Positions 17,933 to 25,697 of a DNA stretch of 64,000 bases are shown here, one piece after another. How positions within the stretch are numbered: the stretch's first letter is position 1; each line of letters begins with the position of its first letter. Both the position numbers and the translations under genes were made by a program. The DNA is from Runella aurantiaca (GTDB taxonomy: Bacteria > Bacteroidota > Bacteroidia > Cytophagales > Spirosomataceae): NCBI RefSeq assembly GCF_003339505.1, contig NZ_QPIW01000013.1, positions 112,804-176,803 of the forward strand. Direction: 5' to 3'. The notes beneath the pieces are model-generated. The model saw only the letters and a list, made by a program, of their open reading frames with translations, did no database searches and had not been told where the DNA came from.

Positions 17933-18451
17933 ATGGACTTAAAAGCCTTTACACAATTGGTACTTCCAACGCAAGGACGACTTTTTAGGTTGGCCAAGCT
18001 ATTTCTTCGCAATAGAGAAGAAGCCGAGGATACTTTGCAGGATGTGTTGTTGAAGCTTTGGACCAATCGCCAACAATTGGAATCCTATCAAAGTGTAGAG
18101 GCTTTCGCGGTACAAATGACCCGAAATCTGTGTTTAGATAAGCTGAAATCAAAAGCGTACCAAACCACAAGGGGCGAGGTAGAGTTGCATGAGTTGGGTG
18201 AAGAGAGTGTATCGCCGTATCAGCAAACCGAGTTTGCAGACAGCGCGGCTCTGATGCGTCAACTGATAGATGCTTTGCCCGAACCCCAAAAACTGATTCT
18301 GCACTTACGGGATGTAGAGGAGTATACTTTCGAAGAAATTGAACAGGTAACGGGCCTGACAGTCAATAATATACGGGTGATTTTAGCGAGGGCGAGAAAA
18401 GAGGTTCGGACTGGTTACCTAAAAGTAAACAACTATGAAGCAGGACATTGA
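17933..18451 (+). CDS. ECF sigma factor (right cassette)
   Basis: A 172-residue ECF sigma factor. Region 2 shows R-L-F-R-L-A-x-x-x-L-R-N-x-E-E-A-E-D-x-L-Q-D-V-L-L-K-L-W and A-V-Q-M-T-R-N-L-C-L-D. Region 4 contains L-P-E-P-Q-K-L-I-L-H-L-R-D-V-E-x-Y-[TS]-F-E-E-I and an H-T-H ending N-N-I-R-V-I-L-A-R-A-R-K. The type is the one paired with short Bacteroidota anti-sigma factors. It is not a close copy of the left sigma factor; the two share architecture and neighbourhood rather than strong sequence identity. The following anti-sigma gene overlaps it by 17 bp. ATG at 17933 is unambiguous. Confidence 0.9.
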   Translation: MDLKAFTQLVLPTQGRLFRLAKLFLRNREEAEDTLQDVLLKLWTNRQQLESYQSVEAFAVQMTRNLCLDKLKSKAYQTTRGEVELHELGEESVSPYQQTEFADSAALMRQLIDALPEPQKLILHLRDVEEYTFEEIEQVTGLTVNNIRVILARARKEVRTGYLKVNNYEAGH

Positions 18452-19199
18452 AAAGTTATTAGATAAATATTACGAAGGCGATACCACGCTGGAAGAAGAG
18501 CGCGAATTGCGGGAATTCTTCCAAGGAAATAACATTCCGGAACATTTACAATCCCACGCTGGACAGTTCCAGTATTTTGAAAAGGCTCGTCGGGAGCAGC
18601 CCTCGGCAACAACAAGTTTTCGAATAGTTACAAATCTGAAAGAACAAGGCAACGTACGCCGTTTGACTTCTTGGGGAATGCGCATCGCGGCGGGAGTTAC
18701 GCTGATTCTGGTGGGGTTTGGGGGAGGAATGCTCTATACGAATCTTGGTTTACAGCCAGATGATAATGAGCCGAAAGAGGTGGTACTCATGAAAAAAGCG
18801 CTGCGGTTTGAGCAAGGGGAGCATACCTCCGCCAGCGAACGTATTCAGGCCGTCAATTTGAGTGCCGAACTCAACCATGCCGACGAAGACATTACGCAGA
18901 TGCTCATCAACACCATGAATTTTGACGATAATGTAAACGTGCGTCTGGCGGCGTGTCAGGCACTGAGGCGCTTTGAAAATGAGCCTTTGGTGCGTGAAGG
19001 ATTCATTCAATCGCTCAGTATTCAGACCGACCCCAACGTGCAGCTGACTTTGATTGAAATATTGGTTGCTATCAAAGAAAAACGTGCAGCGGAAGAAATG
19101 CAGCGGTTGGCCCAAAATAAAGAAGCGATGGACGTGGTGCGTATGAAAGCCGAAGAAGGGTTTACCCACTTAACCCAATTGAAGAAAAAAAGAGTCTAG
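18435..19199 (+). CDS. Membrane anti-sigma factor with HEAT-like repeats, no zinc motif
   Basis: A 254-residue single-pass protein. The N-terminal ~75 residues (D-K-Y-Y-E-G-[DN]-T-T-L-E-E-E-x-x-L-R-E-F-F) match the short cytoplasmic sigma-binding segment typical of Bacteroidota anti-sigma factors and contain no cysteine, unlike the left homologue. One membrane helix follows at about 80-102. The C-terminal domain repeats the left protein's layout: a paired linker ending in S-A-E-L-N, then N-V-N-V-R-L-A-A-C-Q-A-L, L-V-R-E-G-F-I-Q-S-L and V-Q-L-T-L-I-E-I-L. The similarity between the two C-terminal domains is higher than that between their N-terminal parts. Start overlaps the sigma gene by 17 bp. 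Confidence 0.82.
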   Translation: MKQDIEKLLDKYYEGDTTLEEERELREFFQGNNIPEHLQSHAGQFQYFEKARREQPSATTSFRIVTNLKEQGNVRRLTSWGMRIAAGVTLILVGFGGGMLYTNLGLQPDDNEPKEVVLMKKALRFEQGEHTSASERIQAVNLSAELNHADEDITQMLINTMNFDDNVNVRLAACQALRRFENEPLVREGFIQSLSIQTDPNVQLTLIEILVAIKEKRAAEEMQRLAQNKEAMDVVRMKAEEGFTHLTQLKKKRV

Positions 19200-19324
19200 G
19201 GGTAAAAGGGGAAAGTGTAGAGTCCTGATAATAAATGAGAGTCGTTAAACATCGCAATCAAAAAAGTCTTACCAAGAATTAGCAAATAACCACTAACGAG
19301 TGCTTTAGTACTCACAATCAAACC

Positions 19325-20101
19325 ATGAAACAAAACATGTTATTGAGTGCCCTGCTTTTAGGGTGCTTCGGGGGAGTCTTTGCCCAGGAATTTAAAGCCA
19401 AACTAGCCAACGCCAAAGACCGAAAAATTAGCATAGAAATGGACGCTGGCGATTTGAAAATTGAAGGATATGATGGCGATGAAGTGATCATCAAAGGAAA
19501 TGGTTTTGAAGCTCCTCCCGAACAAGCCAAAGGACTAAAGGCACTCTACAATACGGCAGTTGATAACACGGGCATCGGACTGGCGGTTACTTCTCAGGCT
19601 ACGGTATTAAAAATTGAAAAAGCCTCGCGAAAGCAGGTTACATATACGTTACGGGTTCCAAAAAAAGCCGCTATTTTTTATGAGCAAACCAATTGGAATC
19701 GAGCCAATATTACCATAAATAATGTGGAGGGAGATTTGGAAATAAAAACCAATAACGGAAAAATTGAATTGAATAATGTAACGGGTCCCGTCGTGGCCAA
19801 TAGCACCAACGGCGAAATCAAAGTGGTATATTCGAGCCTGAGTCAGGAAAAACCGACCTCTATCTCCGTCATTAGCGGTGCAATCGACGTGACGCTACCC
19901 GCCAACGCCAAAGCCAATTTAAACATGCGGTCTATCACGGGAGAAATGTACACCGATTTTGATCTCGGCCAAAAAGCATCCAAAGATGGCCTCCCTAAAG
20001 TAGGCGGCGGACACAATATTGAGGCCACCACCAACGGCGGCGGTGTGGAAATTCAACTGAAGAGTATCAGCAGTAACATTTATCTCCGCAAACAAAAATA
20101 A
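19325..20101 (+). CDS. DUF4097 family exported protein (right cassette, proximal)
   Basis: A 258-residue exported protein with a signal peptide of about 20 residues ending V-F-A-Q. The mature part follows the DUF4097 pattern: an N-terminal strand pair with L-K-I-E-G-Y-D-G-D-E-V-I-I, a Y-T-L-R-V-P-K-K-A motif, then Asn/Gly turns (N-N-V-E-G-D-L, K-T-N-N-G-K-I, S-T-N-G-E-I), S-I-T-G-E-M-Y-T-D-F and a closing N-I-Y-L-R-K. It sits 125 bp after the anti-sigma gene and 23 bp before a second DUF4097 gene. Orthologous in position to the proximal DUF4097 gene of the left cassette. Binding target unknown. Confidence 0.8.
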   Translation: MKQNMLLSALLLGCFGGVFAQEFKAKLANAKDRKISIEMDAGDLKIEGYDGDEVIIKGNGFEAPPEQAKGLKALYNTAVDNTGIGLAVTSQATVLKIEKASRKQVTYTLRVPKKAAIFYEQTNWNRANITINNVEGDLEIKTNNGKIELNNVTGPVVANSTNGEIKVVYSSLSQEKPTSISVISGAIDVTLPANAKANLNMRSITGEMYTDFDLGQKASKDGLPKVGGGHNIEATTNGGGVEIQLKSISSNIYLRKQK

Positions 20102-20124
20102 CCTCACTTTTAACGCATACAGCC

Positions 20125-20820
20125 ATGAAACGAATCTTATTTGTTGTCCTAAGTTTAGTAACAAACGCAGCTTTTGCCCAAAAAATCATTGAGAAAAAAT
20201 TTCCGTTCTCTACTAGCCAAACGGTTAATCTCAACCTCAAATTTGCCGACAGCATTCAGGTACGGTACTGGGACAAAGCCGAAGTATCGGTACGAATCGC
20301 GGTTGTCATCAACAGCGGCCGGCTTAATGATGCATTAACGGTAGAATCGGGGTCAACCGCCGACGAAATCACACTCAAAACAGACTTTGATAAAGACCTG
20401 TTGAAAAAAGGGAATGTCGAAGATTGCCCGGGCGAAAAACACAAATGGCGGACCGAACACAACGGGGCCGATCATTATGTGTGCAGCAAAATCAATTATC
20501 AGGTCTATCTGCCCAAAAATGCTAAGTTGAAGCTGGAAACCATCAATGGCAACATCGACATCAAAGGCGCTTCGGGGCCCGTATTTGCCAAAACCATCAG
20601 CGGCTATGTGGATTTTAGTTGGCCCAAGGCTAAAGGAGCCAACATTGCCATGAAAACCATCACGGGAGAGGTATACACGGATTTGAACATTGACTTCAAA
20701 ACCAAAAAACAAAAGAATCCGATTGTTGGCTATTTGTTGGAGGGAACCGTCAACGGCGGCGGGCCAGATTTGCGGCTGGAATCCATCAGCAACAATGTAT
20801 ATGTTCGCAGGAAGGATTAA
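20125..20820 (+). CDS. DUF4097-like exported protein (right cassette, distal)
   Basis: A 231-residue exported protein with a signal peptide ending A-F-A-Q (about 19 residues). The first half is divergent, with I-Q-V-R-Y-W-D-K-[AN]-E-V-x-V and two cysteines (D-C-P-G and Y-V-C-S-K) that could form a disulphide. The second half returns to the DUF4097 pattern: Y-x-V-Y-L-P-K-N-A, T-I-N-G-N-I-D-I, T-I-S-G-Y-V, T-I-T-G-E-V-Y-T-D and a closing N-N-V-Y-V-R-R. It ends the right cassette. The cysteine pair is not found in the three other DUF4097 proteins here. Confidence 0.74.
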   Translation: MKRILFVVLSLVTNAAFAQKIIEKKFPFSTSQTVNLNLKFADSIQVRYWDKAEVSVRIAVVINSGRLNDALTVESGSTADEITLKTDFDKDLLKKGNVEDCPGEKHKWRTEHNGADHYVCSKINYQVYLPKNAKLKLETINGNIDIKGASGPVFAKTISGYVDFSWPKAKGANIAMKTITGEVYTDLNIDFKTKKQKNPIVGYLLEGTVNGGGPDLRLESISNNVYVRRKD

Positions 20821-20973
20821 TGTGTCAATGGATTTCTAATAAATTGATTTTTAGCGCTATAGTCATTGATTTGATTAAAAGGCAGGAATGAAGCGGCAGC
20901 TTGAATTTACTTTGATACGCCAAAAACTTTACGGCTGTTAAAATCGTATCTTAGGGTAAAAAAACTCAGGCGT

Positions 20974-22497
20974 ATGAAAACGATTTACATCTTCTTGGTT
21001 CCTGTCTTTTTTGTGTTTTATGGATTTGGACAAACACCGCCTTCCGTCACGCCCACGAGCGCTTTTATTAATTATGGTTCCAACGTTACTTTAACCGCTA
21101 CGGGCTGTATGGGAACGGTTAATTGGTCTACTGGACAAACAGGTGCGTCGATTTCCGTTTCTCCCAAACAAAGTGCCCGCTTTACGGCCACCTGCACGAG
21201 CGGAATGCAGACAAGCGGCGCCTCCAACAGTGTGCTTGTGCAGGTGGGGCTGACCACTTCCCCCTGCAACAGCAATGTGTCGGTTTCTTCAAATCTCTCA
21301 AATATAGGATACCGTTACGAATCAAATAATTATATCATTGGTACGGGCGACATTGAAGCCAACGCAAGTGTACAATTTAAGGCGCAGAACTACGTACAAT
21401 TAAACCCTGGATTTGAAGCAAAATCGGGGGGTGTTTTTAAAGCGTTTACGGGTAAATGTACCGAATTACAGACGAGAGAAGTACTGACGGGTCGGCAATT
21501 GCCGTGGGAAATACTCTGGGGCCCTGATGACTTTATTTGGATGACCGAGAAAGGTGGAAAAATCAGTCGAGTGAATCCGCAAACGAGCGCCGTTCAAACC
21601 TTGATTACCATTTCGGATGTTTTTTCTAACGGAGAAGGCGGTTTATTGGGTATGGTGTTGCATCCCGATTTTGCCAATAACCCCTACGTGTATGTTTCGT
21701 ACAACTACAGCATTGACAATACCGTTTCGGGAATGCGGGTAAAAGTGGTACGTTTTACCTACAACAGCGGCACTGCTACCTTGGGCAGTCCGTTGATATT
21801 GGTACAGAATATTTTAGGCAATTCCACCCACGACGGCAGCAGGTTGGTCATTACGCCAGAATTGAAATTATTTGTCACCACGGGTGATGCACAAGACCTT
21901 AGTGCACCTCAGAATGATACTAACCTCAATGGTAAGATTCTGCGAATGAACTTAGACGGCTCCGTTCCCGCTGATAACCCAATTGCGGGTAGTTTGGTGT
22001 GGAGTAAAGGGCACCGAAATCCGCAGGGATTGGTCTATGCCAATGGGAAATTATACTGCTCGTCGCACGGGGCGGGGATTGAAGACGAAATCAACCTCAT
22101 TCAACAGGCGGGCAATTATGGCTGGCCCAACGTGGAAGGTTTCTGTAATACCCCTTCAGAAATCACATTTTGTAACGCCAACTCGGTGATTGAACCCATT
22201 TTTTCGTCAGGAACGGGCGGCACGTGGGCATTTTGCGGGCTAGACTATTATAACAATGATGCCTATCCGCGCTGGAAAGGCCATTTGTTGTTGGTTTCTC
22301 TGAAAAATCAAACATTGTACAGTCTCAAAGTAAGTGCCGACGGAAACACCATTGAAGGTCCTGCCAATCTGTATTTGGTGAATCAGTTCGGCCGCCTGCG
22401 CGACATTGCCATTGCGCCAAATGGGAAAGTGTATCTTTGTACCAGCAACGGCGGTAATGCAGATAAAATAATTGAAATAACGCCGATTGTGGAGTAA
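20974..22497 (+). CDS. Exported PQQ-type sugar dehydrogenase (GSDH family)
   Basis: A 507-residue exported protein. After a signal peptide (about 19 residues) come an Ig-like segment (about 25-92, S-V-T-P-T-S-A-F-I-N-Y-G) and a short beta repeat (about 95-160) of the kind called the 3-coathanger stack; the latter name is tentative. The rest is a six-bladed propeller of the glucose/sorbosone dehydrogenase family: E-G-G-L-L-G-M-V-L-H-P-D-F with the conserved histidine, T-H-D-G-S-R-L, F-V-T-T-G-D, N-G-K-I-L-R-M-N and W-S-K-G-H-R-N-P-Q-G-L. It probably oxidises a sugar or related alcohol with PQQ in the periplasm or outside. No PQQ synthesis genes are in the window. A methyltransferase gene follows after 18 bp. 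Confidence 0.82.
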   Translation: MKTIYIFLVPVFFVFYGFGQTPPSVTPTSAFINYGSNVTLTATGCMGTVNWSTGQTGASISVSPKQSARFTATCTSGMQTSGASNSVLVQVGLTTSPCNSNVSVSSNLSNIGYRYESNNYIIGTGDIEANASVQFKAQNYVQLNPGFEAKSGGVFKAFTGKCTELQTREVLTGRQLPWEILWGPDDFIWMTEKGGKISRVNPQTSAVQTLITISDVFSNGEGGLLGMVLHPDFANNPYVYVSYNYSIDNTVSGMRVKVVRFTYNSGTATLGSPLILVQNILGNSTHDGSRLVITPELKLFVTTGDAQDLSAPQNDTNLNGKILRMNLDGSVPADNPIAGSLVWSKGHRNPQGLVYANGKLYCSSHGAGIEDEINLIQQAGNYGWPNVEGFCNTPSEITFCNANSVIEPIFSSGTGGTWAFCGLDYYNNDAYPRWKGHLLLVSLKNQTLYSLKVSADGNTIEGPANLYLVNQFGRLRDIAIAPNGKVYLCTSNGGNADKIIEITPIVE

Positions 22498-22515
22498 GAA
22501 TCGCCAACGCTGCCA

Positions 22516-23163
22516 ATGCCTTCCAACTACATCCCCGCCCTAAAATACCATTTTCTGACGCCCATCTACGATTGGTTTATCTGGCTGACTATGCCTGAGA
22601 TAAAGGTAAAAAAGCGGTTGATTCAACAGGCAGACATAAAGAAAGGGCAAGCTATTTTAGACTTTGGCTGCGGAACCGCTACCCTCACGCTTTTGATAGA
22701 AGACTTACATCCTGATTGCACCATTGTTGGTTTAGATATTGACCCTCAAATACTTACTATTTCAAATAAAAAGGCAAAGCTTAAAAATTCGTCGATTCAA
22801 TTAAAAGAATTTGACGGAAAAACGCTTCCTTTTGCCGATGCTTCTTTTGATAAGGTACTGTCTGCTTGGGTGTTTCATCATTTGACCACGGAGCAAAAAC
22901 ATCATGCTTTTCGTGAGATACGCCGTGTGCTTAAGCCTAACGGCGAACTGCACATTGCTGATTGGGGCAAGGCTGAAAACGGTTTGATGCGGTTTCTGTT
23001 TTTTGTAGTACAAGTGATTGACAATTTCTACACCACCAACGATAATATAAAAGGTAAAATCCCCCAATTACTGGCAATTGAGGGATTTAGAAATGTAGAA
23101 ATCAAAGGAAATCAGTCCACGCTGTTTGGGACTTTATCTTATTTGAAAGCCATTAAACGCTGA
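22516..23163 (+). CDS. Class I SAM-dependent methyltransferase
   Basis: A 215-residue cytoplasmic methyltransferase of the UbiE/Methyltransf_11 type. Motif I is I-L-D-F-G-C-G-T-A-T-L-T-L (about 47-59), the acidic residue of motif II is in V-G-L-D-I-D, motif III is L-P-F-A-D-A-S-F-D-K-V-L, and post-III is R-V-L-K-P-N-G-E-L. A W-V-F-H-H-L segment is typical of the group. The substrate is not evident. It lies 18 bp after the dehydrogenase gene and ends 2 bp from the convergent menD stop. Despite the proximity to menD, the sequence is not a clear menaquinone methyltransferase; it resembles phospholipid or small-molecule methyltransferases. Confidence 0.82.
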   Translation: MPSNYIPALKYHFLTPIYDWFIWLTMPEIKVKKRLIQQADIKKGQAILDFGCGTATLTLLIEDLHPDCTIVGLDIDPQILTISNKKAKLKNSSIQLKEFDGKTLPFADASFDKVLSAWVFHHLTTEQKHHAFREIRRVLKPNGELHIADWGKAENGLMRFLFFVVQVIDNFYTTNDNIKGKIPQLLAIEGFRNVEIKGNQSTLFGTLSYLKAIKR

Positions 23164-23165
23164 AC

Positions 23166-24890
23166 CTAAGCAGTTCCCATGCGTCGATACGCTTCAAAAA
23201 CTTCTCCGTTCAGCACTGGGTCAGTAAAAATCTCCAGCAATTTGGCTTGGCCGTTTGGAGCAATGAATTCATTCCAAACAGCGCTGAAATCTTCGCCTTC
23301 TTTTAAGGAATAATAACCCAATTCAGCATCTTCGGCGGTGTGGTGGGCGGTGGTAGAATGTCGCGTTTCGAAATACTGCTCCAATTCAGGCTGAGCCGCT
23401 GGCCCGTCGATGAGTCGGAAAATATTCCCCCCTGCGTTATTGAACAACACTACGCGCAGATTTTGGGGAATGTGCGGGTGCCAAAGCGCGTTACGGTCGT
23501 AGAAGAAAGCCACGTCGCCAGTGATGATAAAAACCGGTTTGTTGGTCATTAATGCCGCGCCCAATGCCGTACTTGTGCAGCCATCAATGCCGCTCGTGCC
23601 TCGGTTGGCAAACACCTCGGCTGGGCGAGAAAGCCCAAGTAGGTTGGCATAACGCACGGGCATACTGTTGGCAAGGTGCAGTACGCTGTTTTCGGGTAAG
23701 TTTTCCAAGACATTGCTTACCAATGCAAATTCATTCCAACGAGTTTCTTGCCGTAAAAATTGGTGTACGCTTCGTTTTCCCTGTCGGTCGGCTTGCAGCC
23801 ATGTTTCCCGAAAGGCCCCGCGCCCATCGTCATCAGAATCATTTTCCACAAACTGCTGATAATCTAGGTCTCCCAATAATTTTTGAAAAAAATACAACGG
23901 CTCCACGGGAATTTGCATGGTGAGCGTTTGAAACGTATCAATAAGCTGCTCGGTCGATTTTACGTGCCAATGCCGGACAGGAGCATGATTGCGGAGAAAA
24001 AGTTTAAAGTTTTTAGAAATGAACGAATCACCGACCGTAATCAGCAAATCGGGTTGGAGAGTCGTTAACAATTCTTCATTTTTTCCGCGTAGAAATACAT
24101 CGTGTTGCCGTACAAATGCCTCATTAACAGGGATATTTGAGATAATATCCCCCAATACGGGCACCCCCATTTCTTCGCTGAATTCTTTCAAAACCGTCCA
24201 CAGTGCCGATGCAGGCGGTAATTGCCCCACGGCGATGAGCACGCGGTTGGCATTTTCAAATTCATTTTGTAATCGGTGCCAAGTTTCGGTGCTCAGGGTT
24301 GGTTCAGTAGCAAGTCGCTCGACCAACTTTACGTGACGGTCGTACGTTATTTTTTCGTCTGCCACGGGATAAAACGGCTCCCGAATGGGCACGTTGATAT
24401 GCACTGGACCTTTGGGGACTGTTTGTGATAAATTAATCGCTTCATTTAAGACGCGCTCTATGTACCAATTGGCGTCGGGATGCGCATAGTCTGAAGGTAA
24501 GTCAAACGATTTTTTGACGTGTTTGCCGTACAGCTCGTTCTGATAAATGGTCTGTCCGTCTTGTTGGTGAATCCATTCTTTGGGGCGGTCGGCGGTGAAA
24601 ACCAGCAACGGAATTTCCTGAAAATACGCCTCCACCACCGCAGGGGCTAAGTTGTAAGCGGCACTACCAGAAGTACAGACCAGCGCCACAGTTTGGTGGC
24701 TGTATTGAGCCATGCCCAAACCCACAAACCCCGCTACGCGCTCATCGGGAATGACTTTTGTTTTTATACCACGATGTCGCGCAAAGGCCAAGGTCAGGGC
24801 TGCGCTCCTCGACCCTGGTGAAATAACCACATTATTAACGCCTTTGCGGGCGCATATCTCGGCAATATTGTTGATAGGTTGAAGAAGCAT
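23166..24890 (-). CDS. menD: SEPHCHC synthase MenD
   Basis: A 574-residue thiamine-diphosphate enzyme that joins 2-oxoglutarate and isochorismate to make 2-succinyl-5-enolpyruvyl-6-hydroxy-3-cyclohexene-1-carboxylate in menaquinone synthesis. The N-terminal PYR domain has V-I-S-P-G-S-R-S-A and the catalytic D-E-R with E51. The C-terminal PP domain has G-T-S-G-I-D-G-C-T-S-T-A-x-G, then the ThDP/Mg motif from I-T-G-D to N-N-A-G-G-N-I-F, which is a MenD-specific ending. Length is normal. ATG at 24890 is followed upstream by a low-complexity repeat, not a clear promoter. No other men genes are visible here, so the pathway is scattered. Confidence 0.95.
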   Translation of the reverse strand: MLLQPINNIAEICARKGVNNVVISPGSRSAALTLAFARHRGIKTKVIPDERVAGFVGLGMAQYSHQTVALVCTSGSAAYNLAPAVVEAYFQEIPLLVFTADRPKEWIHQQDGQTIYQNELYGKHVKKSFDLPSDYAHPDANWYIERVLNEAINLSQTVPKGPVHINVPIREPFYPVADEKITYDRHVKLVERLATEPTLSTETWHRLQNEFENANRVLIAVGQLPPASALWTVLKEFSEEMGVPVLGDIISNIPVNEAFVRQHDVFLRGKNEELLTTLQPDLLITVGDSFISKNFKLFLRNHAPVRHWHVKSTEQLIDTFQTLTMQIPVEPLYFFQKLLGDLDYQQFVENDSDDDGRGAFRETWLQADRQGKRSVHQFLRQETRWNEFALVSNVLENLPENSVLHLANSMPVRYANLLGLSRPAEVFANRGTSGIDGCTSTALGAALMTNKPVFIITGDVAFFYDRNALWHPHIPQNLRVVLFNNAGGNIFRLIDGPAAQPELEQYFETRHSTTAHHTAEDAELGYYSLKEGEDFSAVWNEFIAPNGQAKLLEIFTDPVLNGEVFEAYRRMGTA

Positions 24891-24899
24891 TTTTTGTTA

Positions 24900-24995
24900 G
24901 AAGTGAGAAATGAGGAGTGAGAAGTCAGGAGAAAAGACAGCAATGTGTACTACTATTCTCGCTCCTATCCGCAGCTGCGGCCGCTCCTCACTCTT
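24900..24995. repeat. Low-complexity A/G-rich intergenic repeat with palindrome
   Basis: Between the menD start and the lrp stop, units like GAAGTGAGAA, GAGGAGTGAG and GAAGTCAGGAG run in tandem (24900-24932); a C/T-rich counterpart CTCCTCACTC lies at 24984-24993. The perfect palindrome CCGCAGCTGCGG (24969-24980) sits between them. Similar elements occur in other gaps of the window. Confidence 0.5.
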
Positions 24996-24998
24996 GAT

Positions 24999-25457
24999 TT
25001 ATATTGGTAACGACGTCGTACTTTTTACTTCCGACATCACAAAGAAACTGCTTATGTGCGAAATCGCTTTGAGGGTGGCGAGTTTTTCCTGATAAAAAGT
25101 GTGATAACTTTCCACATCCGTAGCGATGATTTTAATGAGATAATCAAACGTACCCGATACCACGCAACATTCCACGACTTCGGGCATTTGAAGCATGGCC
25201 TCGCTAAATTCCTGAAAATTCTCCCGTTGCTGTTTATCAAGTGTTACGTTACAAAAGACCGTAAGCCCTTTGCCAAGGCGTTTTTTATTCAAAATGGTTA
25301 CGTATTTTTCAATGACGCCCTCCCGTTCAAGTTTTTTGATGCGGTCGTGGACGGGCGTAATGGATAGATTGATTTCGGCGGCTATCTCCTTAATGGTCAA
25401 TTGCGCGTTTGTTTGTAACAACTGCAAAATACGGTAGTCGGTTTCGTCTAAGTACAT
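24999..25457 (-). CDS. Lrp/AsnC family transcriptional regulator
   Basis: A 152-residue regulator. The N-terminal winged H-T-H (about 4-62) begins L-D-E-T-D-Y-R-I-L-Q-L-L-Q and contains T-I-K-E-I-A and S-I-T-P-V-H-D-R-I-K-K-L-E-R-E-G-V-I. The C-terminal AsnC/RAM ligand domain has V-x-E-C-x-V-V-S-G-T-F-D-Y-L. It should act as an oligomer responsive to an amino acid. It is divergent from the alanine dehydrogenase gene, an arrangement known for Lrp-type regulators that activate ald in response to alanine, so alanine is the best guess for the ligand (inference). The 240 bp between them would carry the operators. Confidence 0.9.
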   Translation of the reverse strand: MYLDETDYRILQLLQTNAQLTIKEIAAEINLSITPVHDRIKKLEREGVIEKYVTILNKKRLGKGLTVFCNVTLDKQQRENFQEFSEAMLQMPEVVECCVVSGTFDYLIKIIATDVESYHTFYQEKLATLKAISHISSFFVMSEVKSTTSLPI

Positions 25458-25628
25458 CTGATTCAGTCGTTTTTAGGTGCTACATTTTTTATTTTAGCGC
25501 TTGTCCGAATTTTTTTCGTTTCGTAACCTTTAAATCAGGACAAATCAGTAATAAATCATTTTTATTTTTAAAAATAAGAAATATTTTCTTATTTATTATT
25601 AAATAACAGGAAATATTTTTCTTTCACG

Positions 25629-25636
25629 TAATTTTG
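25629..25636 (+). promoter_or_regulatory. Probable -7 element of the ald promoter
   Basis: TAATTTTG matches TAnnTTTG and lies 61 nt before the ald ATG, leaving an untranslated leader of about 50 nt. The upstream region (25540-25620) is very A/T-rich, as expected for Lrp-type binding, but no clear TTG at the right spacing was found. Confidence 0.4.
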
Positions 25637-25697
25637 TATCGTATTCCAGCCAAGACTTAAACGCAATAAATTTCTGAACATTAAGCCTATTACTACT

